From Paenirhodobacter ferrireducens (GTDB lineage Bacteria; Pseudomonadota; Alphaproteobacteria; Rhodobacterales; Rhodobacteraceae): a DNA stretch of 64,000 nucleotides. A model generated the notes under the pieces. That model was not told the DNA's origin. It searched no databases and saw only the letters and a program-made list of their open reading frames with translations. The stretch covers positions 1 to 64,000 of the forward strand of contig NZ_SAVB01000009.1 of the NCBI RefSeq assembly GCF_004022265.1. The letters are read 5' to 3'. Positions 56,577 to 64,000 of the stretch are shown piece by piece (the first letter of the stretch is position 1; each line of letters starts with the position of its first letter). Made by a program: the position numbers and the translations under genes.

Positions 56577-56589
56577 GTGGCACGAAACC

Positions 56590-56617
56590 CCGGCCCCGGG
56601 CACATCCCCGGGGCCGG
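56590..56617 (+). terminator. Hairpin between the EF-hand gene and the ECF sigma gene
   Basis: CCGGCCCCGG and CCGGGGCCGG form a perfect 10-bp stem with an 8-base loop, 14 bp after the EF-hand stop. It lacks a T-run. It would limit read-through into the sigma gene. Confidence 0.6.
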
Positions 56618-56669
56618 AGGCCTGACGGAAATTGCGCAGGTCATGGTTTCACGCTAGGCGTGGGGAAGC

Positions 56670-57254
56670 ATGAACATGGCACTCGACGCGCTGGATGACG
56701 TCTCGGACGAGACCTTGCTGGTCCTCTATGGCAACGGGGACCGGGCGGCGGCGCGCATGCTGACGCTGCGGATGGGACCACTGGCCTTCCGGGTCGCGCA
56801 GCGGATGCTGGGCGACCGGGCCGAGGCCGAGGATCTGGCGCAGGAAGCCCTGCTGCGGCTTTGGAAGATTGCCCCCGAGTGGCGGACGGGCGAGGCGAAG
56901 GTCACGACCTGGCTTTACCGGGTGGTGACGAATCTGGCGACCGACCGGCTGCGCCGGCGCCGGGGCATCGGCCTCGACGAGGCGCCCGAGCTGCCCGACG
57001 GCGCCGCTTCGGCGGTCGAGCAGATGATCGACGGGGATCGCGCGGCGGCGCTCGAGGCGGCGCTCGCGCAGCTGCCGGCGCGGCAGCGCCAGGCGGTGGT
57101 GCTGCGCCATCTCGAAGGGCTGTCGAATCCCGAGATCTCGGCAGCGATGGAAATCGGCGTGGAGGCCGTAGAAAGCTTGACGGCCCGTGGAAAGCGGGCG
57201 CTGGCGGCGATCCTGGCCGGCCGGCGAGAGGAACTGGGGTATGGCCATGACTGA
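56670..57254 (+). CDS. ECF-family RNA polymerase sigma factor
   Basis: A 194-residue sigma factor with region 2 (AEAEDLAQEALLRLWK, then WLYRVVTNLATDRLRR for -10 contact) and region 4 (LPARQRQAVVLRHLEGLSNPEISAAM with the -35 helix-turn-helix). It resembles CnrH-like ECF factors found with a periplasmic metal sensor. GGGGAAGC precedes the ATG. The stop overlaps the next gene by 14 bases, so it is coupled to a membrane protein that may act as its anti-sigma factor. Confidence 0.9.
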   Translation: MNMALDALDDVSDETLLVLYGNGDRAAARMLTLRMGPLAFRVAQRMLGDRAEAEDLAQEALLRLWKIAPEWRTGEAKVTTWLYRVVTNLATDRLRRRRGIGLDEAPELPDGAASAVEQMIDGDRAAALEAALAQLPARQRQAVVLRHLEGLSNPEISAAMEIGVEAVESLTARGKRALAAILAGRREELGYGHD

Positions 57255-57630
57255 GATGCGCAAGGACGATGACACGGCGCTGGATCTCTTCTTCGCCGAG
57301 GCGCGACAGAGCGCGCCCGAACCGTCGGCGGTGTTCCTGGGCCGGATTCTCGCACAGGCCGAGGGGGTGCAGGCGGGCTTTTGCGCCACACCGGTGCAGC
57401 CCGCGGTGCGGCGTGGCGTGCGGGCCGGCGGGCTGGGCATGCTGCTTGCACTGCTCGGGGGCTGGGGCGGGATCGGCGGCATGGCGACGGCGGCGGTGGC
57501 GGGCGTCTGGATCGGCTTTGCGGGCTCGGACACGGTCGCCCAGGTCGCGGGCTATGCGATGACGACCGAGACCGCGACGGCGAGCGCGCTGCTTGCCGAT
57601 GGCGATATCCTTGCCCTGGCGGCGGAATGA
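57241..57630 (+). CDS. Small membrane protein, candidate anti-sigma factor
   Basis: A 129-residue protein of no recognised family. The N-terminal third is acidic and soluble (DDDTALDLFFAEARQ), and a hydrophobic, Gly-rich segment at about 60-95 is probably one or two membrane helices. Its position between an ECF sigma gene and a periplasmic sensor gene matches that of CnrY-like anti-sigma factors, but there is no sequence signature. GAGAGGAACTGGGGT precedes the ATG. Confidence 0.65.
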   Translation: MAMTEMRKDDDTALDLFFAEARQSAPEPSAVFLGRILAQAEGVQAGFCATPVQPAVRRGVRAGGLGMLLALLGGWGGIGGMATAAVAGVWIGFAGSDTVAQVAGYAMTTETATASALLADGDILALAAE

Positions 57631-57647
57631 AGGGCGAGGAGGGCACG

Positions 57648-58187
57648 ATGACGGAAGCGAATACCTCTGTGGGCGGCCAGAAGCCGGCGATGAAGGGCTG
57701 GCTCAAGGCGGTCTTCATCCTCTCGGTCACGCTGAACCTGCTGGTGGCCGGAGTTGTCGTCGGCGGCTTCCTGGCCACTGAGCGGCATCCGCCGCGGCCG
57801 TCCGCGGGCGATGTGACCCTCGGCCCGCTGGGCGATGCCTTCTCGCGCGAAGATCGTGACGCGATGCGCCGCGCGGCCGAGCGTTCGGGGACCGATTTCA
57901 GCACCATGCGCAAGGCCTTTCGCGCCGACATGGACAGGCTGATCGCGGCGCTGAGTGCCGATCCCTGGGACGAGGCGGCGGTACGCGAGGAGCTCGCCGG
58001 GATGCGGGCGCGCACGCTGCGGCGGATGGAACTCGGCGAGCAGGTGATGCTCGACCGGCTCGAGACGATGACGCCCGCGGACCGTCGTGCCTATGCCGAA
58101 CGGCTGCGCGAGCGCACCGAGCGGATGGACCGCCGCATCGGCCCGCCGGGGGACGACCGGCGGATGCCGCCGCCTCCGGAGGAGTGA
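57648..58187 (+). CDS. Periplasmic heavy-metal sensor / Spy-CpxP-like protein
   Basis: A 179-residue protein with an N-terminal membrane anchor (about 22-45) and a helical, Arg/Asp/Met-rich periplasmic domain (RDAMRRAAERSG..., ELAGMRARTLRRMELGEQVMLDRLETMTPADRRAY, in parts), like CnrX/Spy family proteins. I chose the ATG at 57648 over 57627 because GAGGAGGGCACG precedes it. With the sigma factor and membrane protein it forms a likely CnrXYH-type envelope signalling unit. Confidence 0.78.
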   Translation: MTEANTSVGGQKPAMKGWLKAVFILSVTLNLLVAGVVVGGFLATERHPPRPSAGDVTLGPLGDAFSREDRDAMRRAAERSGTDFSTMRKAFRADMDRLIAALSADPWDEAAVREELAGMRARTLRRMELGEQVMLDRLETMTPADRRAYAERLRERTERMDRRIGPPGDDRRMPPPPEE

Positions 58188-58222
58188 GCGCAGCGGCCGG
58201 GCGGGATCCGCGGCCGGGCCTC

Positions 58223-59635
58223 TCAGGCCGCGGCATCGTGGCGGAAGACGCGCACCTGGTTGCGCCCGCCGGCTTTTGAGCCGAGCAGCGCCCGGTCTGC
58301 GCGGGCGATCAGCGCCTCGACGGGCGCGCTGTCGGCAAGCGGGTCGCACAGTGCCAGGCCGATCGAGGCGGTGATCTGGATCGCCCGCGGCTCGGTTTCG
58401 CCCTCGGGCAGTTCGATCGGCGCTTCGGAAATCGCCTGGCACAGCCGTTCGGCCGAAGCCTGTGCCGCCTCCGGCCCGGTTTCGGGCAGCGCCACCAGAA
58501 ATTCCTCGCCGCCGATGCGGGCAAGCAGGTCGACCTGGCGCAGCTGGGCGCGCAGCCGCTGCGCCACCTCGACCAGAACCGCATCCCCCGCCGCATGGCC
58601 CCAGGTGTCGTTCACCGACTTGAAGCGGTCGAGGTCGAGCGCCATCACCGCGAAGGGCCGGCCGGTGCTGCGCGCCCGTTCGGCCAGCCGCGCCAGCTGC
58701 GACATCGCGTAGCGGCGGTTGTGCAGCCCGGTCAGCGGATCGGTCATCGCCAGGCGCAGACCGTCGGTCAGGTGGTCGCGCAGCCGTTCGTGCCGGTGCT
58801 TGCGGGCAAGCGCGCGGTCCAGCCGCAGGGCCGCCTCCTGCGCGGCGAAGGGGGCCCCCATCACTTCGGGCAGAAGGTCCGCGGCGCCAAGGTCAAGCGC
58901 CATTGCCGCGCTGTCGCTGGCGCCTTCGGGCAGCGCGATGCAGATCACCGCATCGCGCGAGCGGGCGCGGGAGTGCAGCTCCGACATCAGTCGCAGCCCG
59001 TCGCCCGGACGACCGAGATCGGCCGAGATCACATAGGCGTCATAGCCCTGTGCCACAGCGCCATTGCCGAGCGCATCTTCGCGCGCCACCACCACGGCGC
59101 TGCCGGTGCCCAGATGATGCGCAAGACAGCGCTTCCAGCTGCGCGCCTCGTCCCGGGTGCAGCCGATCAGGGCGATGCGGGAACGGGTCTCGAAGAGGGC
59201 GGGGCCCTCGGCAAAGCCGAGATCGCGAAAGGTGCGCTCGCGCAGCGTCAGCTCCTGCTCGGTCTCGCGCAGGCGCAGCAGGCTGCGCAGCCGGGCGAGG
59301 AGGAGCTGCTCGTCGAGCGGTTTCATCAGGTGGTCGGCGGCGCCGGCCCTCAGCGCCTCGAGGCGGGTGCGCGGGTCGGGAAAGGCGGTGATCATCAGCA
59401 CCGGGATCCCGGCGGTGGCCGGGTCGGCCTTCAGCCGCCTCAGCACCTCGAGCCCGCTCATGTCCGGCAGCTGCACGTCAAGCAAGATCAGATCGGGCGC
59501 GTATTGACCCACAAGGCGCAAAGCCTCGGCGCCCGAACCGGCTTGCATCGTCTCGTAGCGCGCTGCGGAGAGCTTCACCTTGAGAACGATCCGGTTGGTC
59601 GCTACATCGTCCACGATCAGGATGCGTCCTGCCAT
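58223..59635 (-). CDS. PleD-like response regulator diguanylate cyclase
   Basis: A 470-residue REC-REC-GGDEF protein. REC1 is complete (Asp9/10, phosphoacceptor Asp53, Lys105). REC2 (about 152-275) has lost the acidic pair at its first strand (IGC in place of VDD) but keeps an Asp near 206. The GGDEF domain has the active-site GGEEF (375-379) and the RQVD inhibitory site (366-369), so it should make c-di-GMP with product feedback. It lies divergent from the DUF3572 gene, 78 bp apart. Confidence 0.92.
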   Translation of the reverse strand: MAGRILIVDDVATNRIVLKVKLSAARYETMQAGSGAEALRLVGQYAPDLILLDVQLPDMSGLEVLRRLKADPATAGIPVLMITAFPDPRTRLEALRAGAADHLMKPLDEQLLLARLRSLLRLRETEQELTLRERTFRDLGFAEGPALFETRSRIALIGCTRDEARSWKRCLAHHLGTGSAVVVAREDALGNGAVAQGYDAYVISADLGRPGDGLRLMSELHSRARSRDAVICIALPEGASDSAAMALDLGAADLLPEVMGAPFAAQEAALRLDRALARKHRHERLRDHLTDGLRLAMTDPLTGLHNRRYAMSQLARLAERARSTGRPFAVMALDLDRFKSVNDTWGHAAGDAVLVEVAQRLRAQLRQVDLLARIGGEEFLVALPETGPEAAQASAERLCQAISEAPIELPEGETEPRAIQITASIGLALCDPLADSAPVEALIARADRALLGSKAGGRNQVRVFRHDAAA

Positions 59636-59713
59636 GGCCCCGTGCGCTCCTTCAGCTATGCTCGACTGTCTGCCTGATTTCGGACAAAAAGGTTAACAAA
59701 CCCTTTTTAAGGG

Positions 59714-60007
59714 ATGGATCGGTTCATCATGCAGCACGACGCAGCACAGGTCACGGGGATTCGGGCACTCGGCTGGCTCGCCGCCCAGGACGAACTTTTC
59801 GACGCTTTTCTCGCATCTTCCGGGGCGGATGTGGCGCAGGTGCGCGCCGCCGCCGCCGATCCGGCCTTCCTCTGTGCAGTGCTTGACTTTCTGTCGCAAC
59901 GTGACGACTGGGTGCTCGACTGCGCTGCGGCGCTGGGCGTGGCGCCGCAAGAGATCGGCCTGGCACGCGCGGTGCTGGGCGGGCGCGGCGGGATGCACTG
60001 GACCTGA
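59714..60007 (+). CDS. DUF3572 protein
   Basis: A 97-residue, mostly helical protein with ALGWLAAQDELFDAFLASSG and FLCAVLDFLSQRDDWVLDCAAALG (in part), the pattern of alphaproteobacterial DUF3572 proteins. Its function is unknown. It commonly neighbours PleD-like regulators in this order. A phosphatase gene follows by 4 bp. Confidence 0.8.
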   Translation: MDRFIMQHDAAQVTGIRALGWLAAQDELFDAFLASSGADVAQVRAAAADPAFLCAVLDFLSQRDDWVLDCAAALGVAPQEIGLARAVLGGRGGMHWT

Positions 60008-60011
60008 GGGC

Positions 60012-60716
60012 ATGATGGGCACGATCACCGGACTGCTGTTCGACAAGGACGGAACCCTCTTCGATTTCGACGCGACCTGGGGCGCCTGGGCGCAGGGCAT
60101 GGCCTTCGAGCTGGCCGAGGGCGATCCGGCGCTCGCCGGCCGGCTCGCCGCGGCGATCGGCTTCGACCTGCGGGCCGCGCGGTTCGAGCGTGCCTCGCCG
60201 GTGATCGCGGGCACCGTGGCCGAGGTGGCCGAGCTGATGCTGCCGCTGTTGCCGCGCCACGATCTGCAAAGCCTCGTCGCCACGCTCGACCTTGGCGCGC
60301 AGCGCGCGCCGCAGGTGCCGGCGGCGGATCTGCCGGCCTGCCTTGGCGGGCTGAAGGCGCGCGGGATGCGGCTTGGGGTGGCGACGAACGATGCCGAGGC
60401 CTCGGCGCGGGTGCATCTGCAAAAGGCCGGGGTCGGCGCGTTCTTCGACTATGTCGCGGGCTATGACAGCGGCCATGGCGCCAAGCCCGGGGCGGGGCCG
60501 CTCCTTGCCTTTGCCACGGCCTTCGCGCTTGCCCCGGCGAGTGTGGCGATGGTGGGCGACAGTCTGCACGACATGGCCGCGGCGCGGGCGGCGGGAATGC
60601 GCGCGGTGGCGGTGCTGAGCGGGCCTGCGACGCGCGCCGATCTGGCCGGGGCGGCCGATGTCGTGCTGGACACCATTGCCGAGCTGCCCGACTGGCTCGA
60701 CGCCGGTGCGCCCTGA
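60012..60716 (+). CDS. HAD-family hydrolase (phosphoglycolate phosphatase-like)
   Basis: A 234-residue HAD phosphatase. Motif I is LLFDKDGTLFDFD (nucleophile Asp, acid/base Asp), motif II GVATND, motif III Lys in GAKPGAGP and motif IV MVGDSLHDM. The short alpha-helical cap lies between motifs I and II, as in phosphoglycolate phosphatase. In motif I, KDGT replaces the usual LDGT. The substrate is unproven. Confidence 0.88.
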   Translation: MMGTITGLLFDKDGTLFDFDATWGAWAQGMAFELAEGDPALAGRLAAAIGFDLRAARFERASPVIAGTVAEVAELMLPLLPRHDLQSLVATLDLGAQRAPQVPAADLPACLGGLKARGMRLGVATNDAEASARVHLQKAGVGAFFDYVAGYDSGHGAKPGAGPLLAFATAFALAPASVAMVGDSLHDMAAARAAGMRAVAVLSGPATRADLAGAADVVLDTIAELPDWLDAGAP

Positions 60717-60795
60717 GCCCTGCCACTCTGGCCTTCGGCCGCGGGCGGGGCTAGTCTCCGCCGGATGCCGCGGGCGCGGCGACAGGGAGGACTTC

Positions 60796-62520
60796 ATGGT
60801 CAGGCGCGTGCAATTCATCCTTCTCGGAACGCTGGCGGGGCTGGCCTTCTGGCTGCTCTCCGACCTGCCGCTCGAGCTGCGCCAGAGCCGCGGGTTCCTG
60901 GCTGTCGCGGTGCTCTCGCTGAGCTTCTTCGGTGGCGCGCTTGCCATGCTGGGCGAGCTCGGCCTGCGCCGCGCCCTGTTGTCGGCGGCCGCGATCGCGG
61001 TGCCGCTTGCCGGGCTGTCGACACTGAAATCGCTGGGCTTCACCGATGTCGGGCAGATGCTCGACAGCAGCCACGTGCCGGTCGCGCTGGCGGTGGCCGG
61101 GCTCCTGCCGGTGCCCTTCGCGATCGCCATCGGCCTTGGCGGGCGCGCTGGCTGGTCAAATTACCGGGTGCTGTTCCTCGAAAGCTGGAACATCGTCGTG
61201 CGCTATGCCGGGGCCTGGCTTTTCGTCGCCGTGGTCTGGCTGGTGCTGTGGCTGCTTGCGGCCCTTCTCGATCTTGTCGGCATCGACGCGCTCTCGGTGC
61301 TTCTGGGCCGCGCGCCGGTGGTGTGGATCCTGTCGGGCGCGGTGCTGGGGCTGGCGCTGGCCGTGGTCACCGAGATGTCGGACATGGTCTCGCCCTATCT
61401 GCTGCTGCGCCTGCTGCGGCTGCTCTTGCCGCTGGTGCTGCTGGTCGAGATCGTCTTCGTCGCGGTGCTGCCGCTGCGCGGGCTCGCCCATCTCTTCGGG
61501 CAGTTCTCGGTGGTGGGCATCCTGATCTCGACCGCGCTCGCCTCGATCTCGCTCGTCACCATCGCCGTCGATCAGGACGACGAGGAGGCGGTGCATGGCC
61601 CGCTGCTGGCCTGGGCCGGGCGCGGGCTCGCGCTGCTGCTTTCGGTGCTTGCGGGGCTGGTGATCTGGGGGCTGGTGCTGCGCGTTCGGGAATACGGCTG
61701 GACGCCCGTGCGCGTGACCGGGGCGGCGCTTGCCGCGGTGATCGCGGGCTATGCGCTGTGCTATGCGGGCGCGGTGCTGAGCGGGCGCGGCTGGATGCGT
61801 CGGATCCGGCGCGCCAATGTCGCGATGGCACTGGCCACGCTGGTGCTTGCTGTGCTGTGGCTGACGCCGCTGATCTCGCCCGAGGCGATCTCGGCGCGGG
61901 CGCAGCTCGGCCGTTTCGCCGAAGGCAAGATCGCCGTCGAGCAGTTGCCGCTGTGGGAGATGTCGCATGAGTGGGGCCTGCCCGGGCAGCGCGCGCTCGC
62001 AAGCCTGCGCGCGCAGGCGGCGGAGCCGGGACAGGAGCTGCTGGCCGACTGGCTTGCACAGCTCGACCGGGCGGAGAATCGCTGGGACTTCGAGCGCTAT
62101 GCCCGGCCCGACGTCGCCGGCCGTGCGGTGGCGCTGCGTGACGCGATCACCGTGCTGCCCGAGGGCGAGACGATGCCGACGGCGCTGCTGAACGAGATCG
62201 CCCGGGTTGCCGCCGACGACTGGGCAGCGGGCTGTGCTGCGCGCACGCCCGAAGGGCATCCGGGTTGCGTGCTGGTGATCGACGATTTCGTGCCGGCCCA
62301 GCCCGGGCGCGAGGCGCTTTTGCTGCGTCTCGACGGGGTTCTGGCGTTGCACGAGACCGGCGAGAGCTGGAGCGTCGCGCGGGCGGTCTGGCTGGGCGCC
62401 GGGGCGCCGGCCGGCGGTGCGGCGATGATCGATTCGCTCTATGCCGCCGGCGGGGCGCCGGTCGCCACCGAGTTGCGGGCGCTGCCGCTTGGCGGCCAGC
62501 AGCTGACGGTCCTGCCCTAG
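60796..62520 (+). CDS. DUF4153 multi-pass membrane protein
   Basis: A 574-residue protein with about 11 or 12 hydrophobic segments in the first 400 residues and a C-terminal soluble domain of about 170 residues. This is the DUF4153 type, of unknown function. CAGGGAGGACTTC precedes the ATG at 60796; the frame is open upstream inside the phosphatase gene without a good start. Confidence 0.8.
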   Translation: MVRRVQFILLGTLAGLAFWLLSDLPLELRQSRGFLAVAVLSLSFFGGALAMLGELGLRRALLSAAAIAVPLAGLSTLKSLGFTDVGQMLDSSHVPVALAVAGLLPVPFAIAIGLGGRAGWSNYRVLFLESWNIVVRYAGAWLFVAVVWLVLWLLAALLDLVGIDALSVLLGRAPVVWILSGAVLGLALAVVTEMSDMVSPYLLLRLLRLLLPLVLLVEIVFVAVLPLRGLAHLFGQFSVVGILISTALASISLVTIAVDQDDEEAVHGPLLAWAGRGLALLLSVLAGLVIWGLVLRVREYGWTPVRVTGAALAAVIAGYALCYAGAVLSGRGWMRRIRRANVAMALATLVLAVLWLTPLISPEAISARAQLGRFAEGKIAVEQLPLWEMSHEWGLPGQRALASLRAQAAEPGQELLADWLAQLDRAENRWDFERYARPDVAGRAVALRDAITVLPEGETMPTALLNEIARVAADDWAAGCAARTPEGHPGCVLVIDDFVPAQPGREALLLRLDGVLALHETGESWSVARAVWLGAGAPAGGAAMIDSLYAAGGAPVATELRALPLGGQQLTVLP

Positions 62521-62582
62521 GGCGCGCCGATTGGGATTTTGTTAAGGCTGCCGGGCTATGGTTCCTCCCGAACGGAGGGATC

Positions 62583-63173
62583 ATGTACGGTCTGATCAAC
62601 AAAGCCTTGCAGGCGTTCTTGGTGGAAAACTACGGACCCGCGCTGTGGTCGCGGGTGGCGCACGCCCTGGGTGTCGGACCCGAGGGCTTCGAGGCGATGT
62701 TGCGCTATGAGGACCGACTCACCGAAGAGCTGATCGACATCGCCGCGCGCACGCTCGATAAGCCGCGCGCCGCGCTGCTCGAGGATGTCGGCGCCTTCCT
62801 GACCACGATCGAGCCGCTGCGCCGGCTGCTGCGCTTCGGCGGGTCGGACTACTGGGAGTTCCTGTTCTCGCTCGACGAGTTGCAGGGGCGCGGGCTGATG
62901 ACCCTGCCCGACCTCGAACTGCCCGAGCTGTCGCTGCGTTCGGAAAGCGGGGGGCGCTTCGTGATCGAGGTGCGGGGCCCGATCGCTGGCTGGGGCGCGG
63001 TGATGGCCGGGCTCTTGCGCGCGATGGCGGATGATTATGGCGCGCTGGTGCTGATCGAGGCGGTGCCGCCCTGCGGTCGGCTCGAACGGGTGCAGGTGAT
63101 GCTGCTCGAGGCGGCCTATGCCAGCGGCCGCCGTTTCGATCTGGCGCTGCCCTCGGCCGAGGCGGTGGCATGA
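62583..63173 (+). CDS. H-NOX-like protein lacking the heme-ligand residues
   Basis: A 196-residue protein with the H-NOX fold pattern: MYGLINKALQAFLVENYG at the start, FEAMLRYEDRLTEEL and FGGSDYWEFLFSLDEL. At the proximal heme-His position it has Gln101, and the heme-propionate YxSxR motif is absent (VRGPI in its place, about 130-134). It probably does not bind heme in the normal way. It overlaps the GGDEF gene downstream (ATGA), so it should act as that protein's sensor or partner. GAACGGAGGGATC precedes the ATG. Confidence 0.82.
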   Translation: MYGLINKALQAFLVENYGPALWSRVAHALGVGPEGFEAMLRYEDRLTEELIDIAARTLDKPRAALLEDVGAFLTTIEPLRRLLRFGGSDYWEFLFSLDELQGRGLMTLPDLELPELSLRSESGGRFVIEVRGPIAGWGAVMAGLLRAMADDYGALVLIEAVPPCGRLERVQVMLLEAAYASGRRFDLALPSAEAVA

Positions 63174-64000
63174 ACAGCAGTCTTTCTCCCTGCAAGGCAG
63201 TGCTGCAGGGCGGTCTGAGCCCGGCGGCGCTTGGCGAGCTGATGCCGATGTTCCTGTGGCTCGACCGGCACGGGGTGATCTGCGCGGCCGGCCCCACGCT
63301 GATGAAAATTCTCGGCCCCGGTCCGGTGGTCGGCACCGCCTTCGAGACGCATTTCCATCTGCGTCGGGCGCGGGCGCGGCGGCACGAGCAGGACGAGGCG
63401 CACCCGGGCGGGCGCAAGCTGATCCTGATGCTGCTCTCCCATCCCGAGATCGGCCTGCGCGGCACCGCGGTCGAGGTCGGGCCGGAAGGGGCAGAGGGGA
63501 TGCTTCTGAATCTCACCTTCGGCATCCATCTGGCCGATGCGGTGCGCGAATTCGGCCTGACCGAGGGCGATTTCGCCACCTCTGACCTGGCGATCGAGCT
63601 GCTCTATCTGCGCGAGGCGAAGGCCGCGGTGATGGATGAGCTGCGGGCGCTGAACGGCCGGCTTGAGGAGGCGCGGCGCGCCGCCGAACGGCAGGCGCTG
63701 ACCGACCCGCTCACCGGGCTGGCGAACCGGCGCGCCTTCGACGCGGCACTGCAAAAGGCGGTGCGGGCGCAGGCGCATGGCGGCGCGCCCTTCGCCCTGG
63801 TGCTGGTCGACCTCGACCATTTCAAGCAGGTCAACGACCACATGGGCCATGCCGCGGGCGATCAGGTGCTGAACTGGGCCTCGGCGATCCTGGCCCAGGA
63901 GGTGCGGCGCGGCGATGTGGTGGCGCGTGCCGGCGGCGACGAATTCGTGCTGCTGCTGCGCGGCGCGATCGACCGCGCGGCGCTGCAGACGCTGGGCCGG
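63170..64000 (+). CDS. HNOBA-like/GGDEF diguanylate cyclase, C-terminally cut by the window edge
   Basis: The 277 visible residues contain an N-terminal PAS-like HNOB-associated domain (about 15-145; MFLWLDRHGVICAAGPTLMK), a coiled-coil linker (about 150-178) and a GGDEF domain with TDPLTGLANRRAFD and ARAGGDEF. RRGD five residues before GGDEF is the inhibitory-site motif. It should make c-di-GMP and be controlled by the H-NOX-like protein encoded just upstream. Any further domains (for example EAL) lie outside the window. Confidence 0.9.
   Translation, partial: MNSSLSPCKAVLQGGLSPAALGELMPMFLWLDRHGVICAAGPTLMKILGPGPVVGTAFETHFHLRRARARRHEQDEAHPGGRKLILMLLSHPEIGLRGTAVEVGPEGAEGMLLNLTFGIHLADAVREFGLTEGDFATSDLAIELLYLREAKAAVMDELRALNGRLEEARRAAERQALTDPLTGLANRRAFDAALQKAVRAQAHGGAPFALVLVDLDHFKQVNDHMGHAAGDQVLNWASAILAQEVRRGDVVARAGGDEFVLLLRGAIDRAALQTLGR

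Noticed and set aside
59686-59710. AT-rich near-palindrome AAAAAGG-N9-CCTTTTT with TTAA strings, considered as a CtrA site before the DUF3572 gene
   Set aside because: The two TTAA elements are 10 bp apart, not the 7 required for a full CtrA box, so I do not call it.

Overview
The window is about 64 kb of very GC-rich chromosome from an alphaproteobacterium, most likely Rhodobacteraceae (Rhodobacter/Paracoccus relatives). The pointers are the direct-repeat LexA box (GTTC-N7-GTTC), an imuA-imuB-dnaE2 mutasome, a bioBFDAGC operon with BioR-like boxes, a TAXI-type TRAP transporter with a DUF1850 protein, and dense ATGA/TGATG gene overlaps. Nearly all of it is ordinary protein-coding chromosome. 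The only mobile-element trace is the start of an IS110-type transposase at the left edge. I found no rRNA, tRNA, CRISPR array or prophage.

Region 1 (0-14.4 kb) is nitrogen metabolism. After a GlxA-like AraC regulator, a phytase-like esterase and a LysR regulator divergent from a ureohydrolase, there is a seven-gene minus-strand operon. It encodes a binding-protein/permease/ATPase importer, two DUF1989 proteins, a biotin-dependent 'urea carboxylase' and allophanate hydrolase. Its leader carries a guanidine-I (ykkC) riboswitch, which recasts it as a guanidine import and assimilation operon: guanidine to carboxyguanidine to allophanate to ammonia and CO2.

Region 2 (14.5-20 kb) is the SOS mutagenesis cassette imuA-imuB-dnaE2, with a LexA box buried in the 3' end of imuA. 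Region 3 (20-26.2 kb) is a cyoABCD ubiquinol oxidase operon plus a SURF1 assembly factor, divergent from heme O synthase. Region 4 (26.3-32.6 kb) is a complete biotin operon bioB-F-D-A-G-C, with a GntR regulator (probable BioR) convergent at its far end and three BioR-like boxes upstream of bioB.

Region 5 (32.6-39.4 kb) has a DctB/DctD-like two-component system followed by a TAXI TRAP transporter (binding protein, fused permease, DUF1850). The response regulator has lost the sigma-54 contact motif. Region 6 (39.4-48.5 kb) has a MarR-FUSC efflux pair, a dipeptide-type ABC importer (dppABCDF) and an M24 peptidase, a plausible peptide uptake and hydrolysis unit.

Region 7 (48.7-64 kb) has a CoA-transferase, pabB-pabC (folate), an aldo/keto reductase, two small lipoproteins, a DMT transporter, a NUDIX hydrolase and a DUF983 protein. 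It then has an ECF-sigma unit with EF-hand and CnrX/Spy-like periplasmic proteins, a PleD-like diguanylate cyclase, a HAD phosphatase and a DUF4153 protein. It ends with a degenerate H-NOX protein coupled to a GGDEF protein that runs off the right edge.
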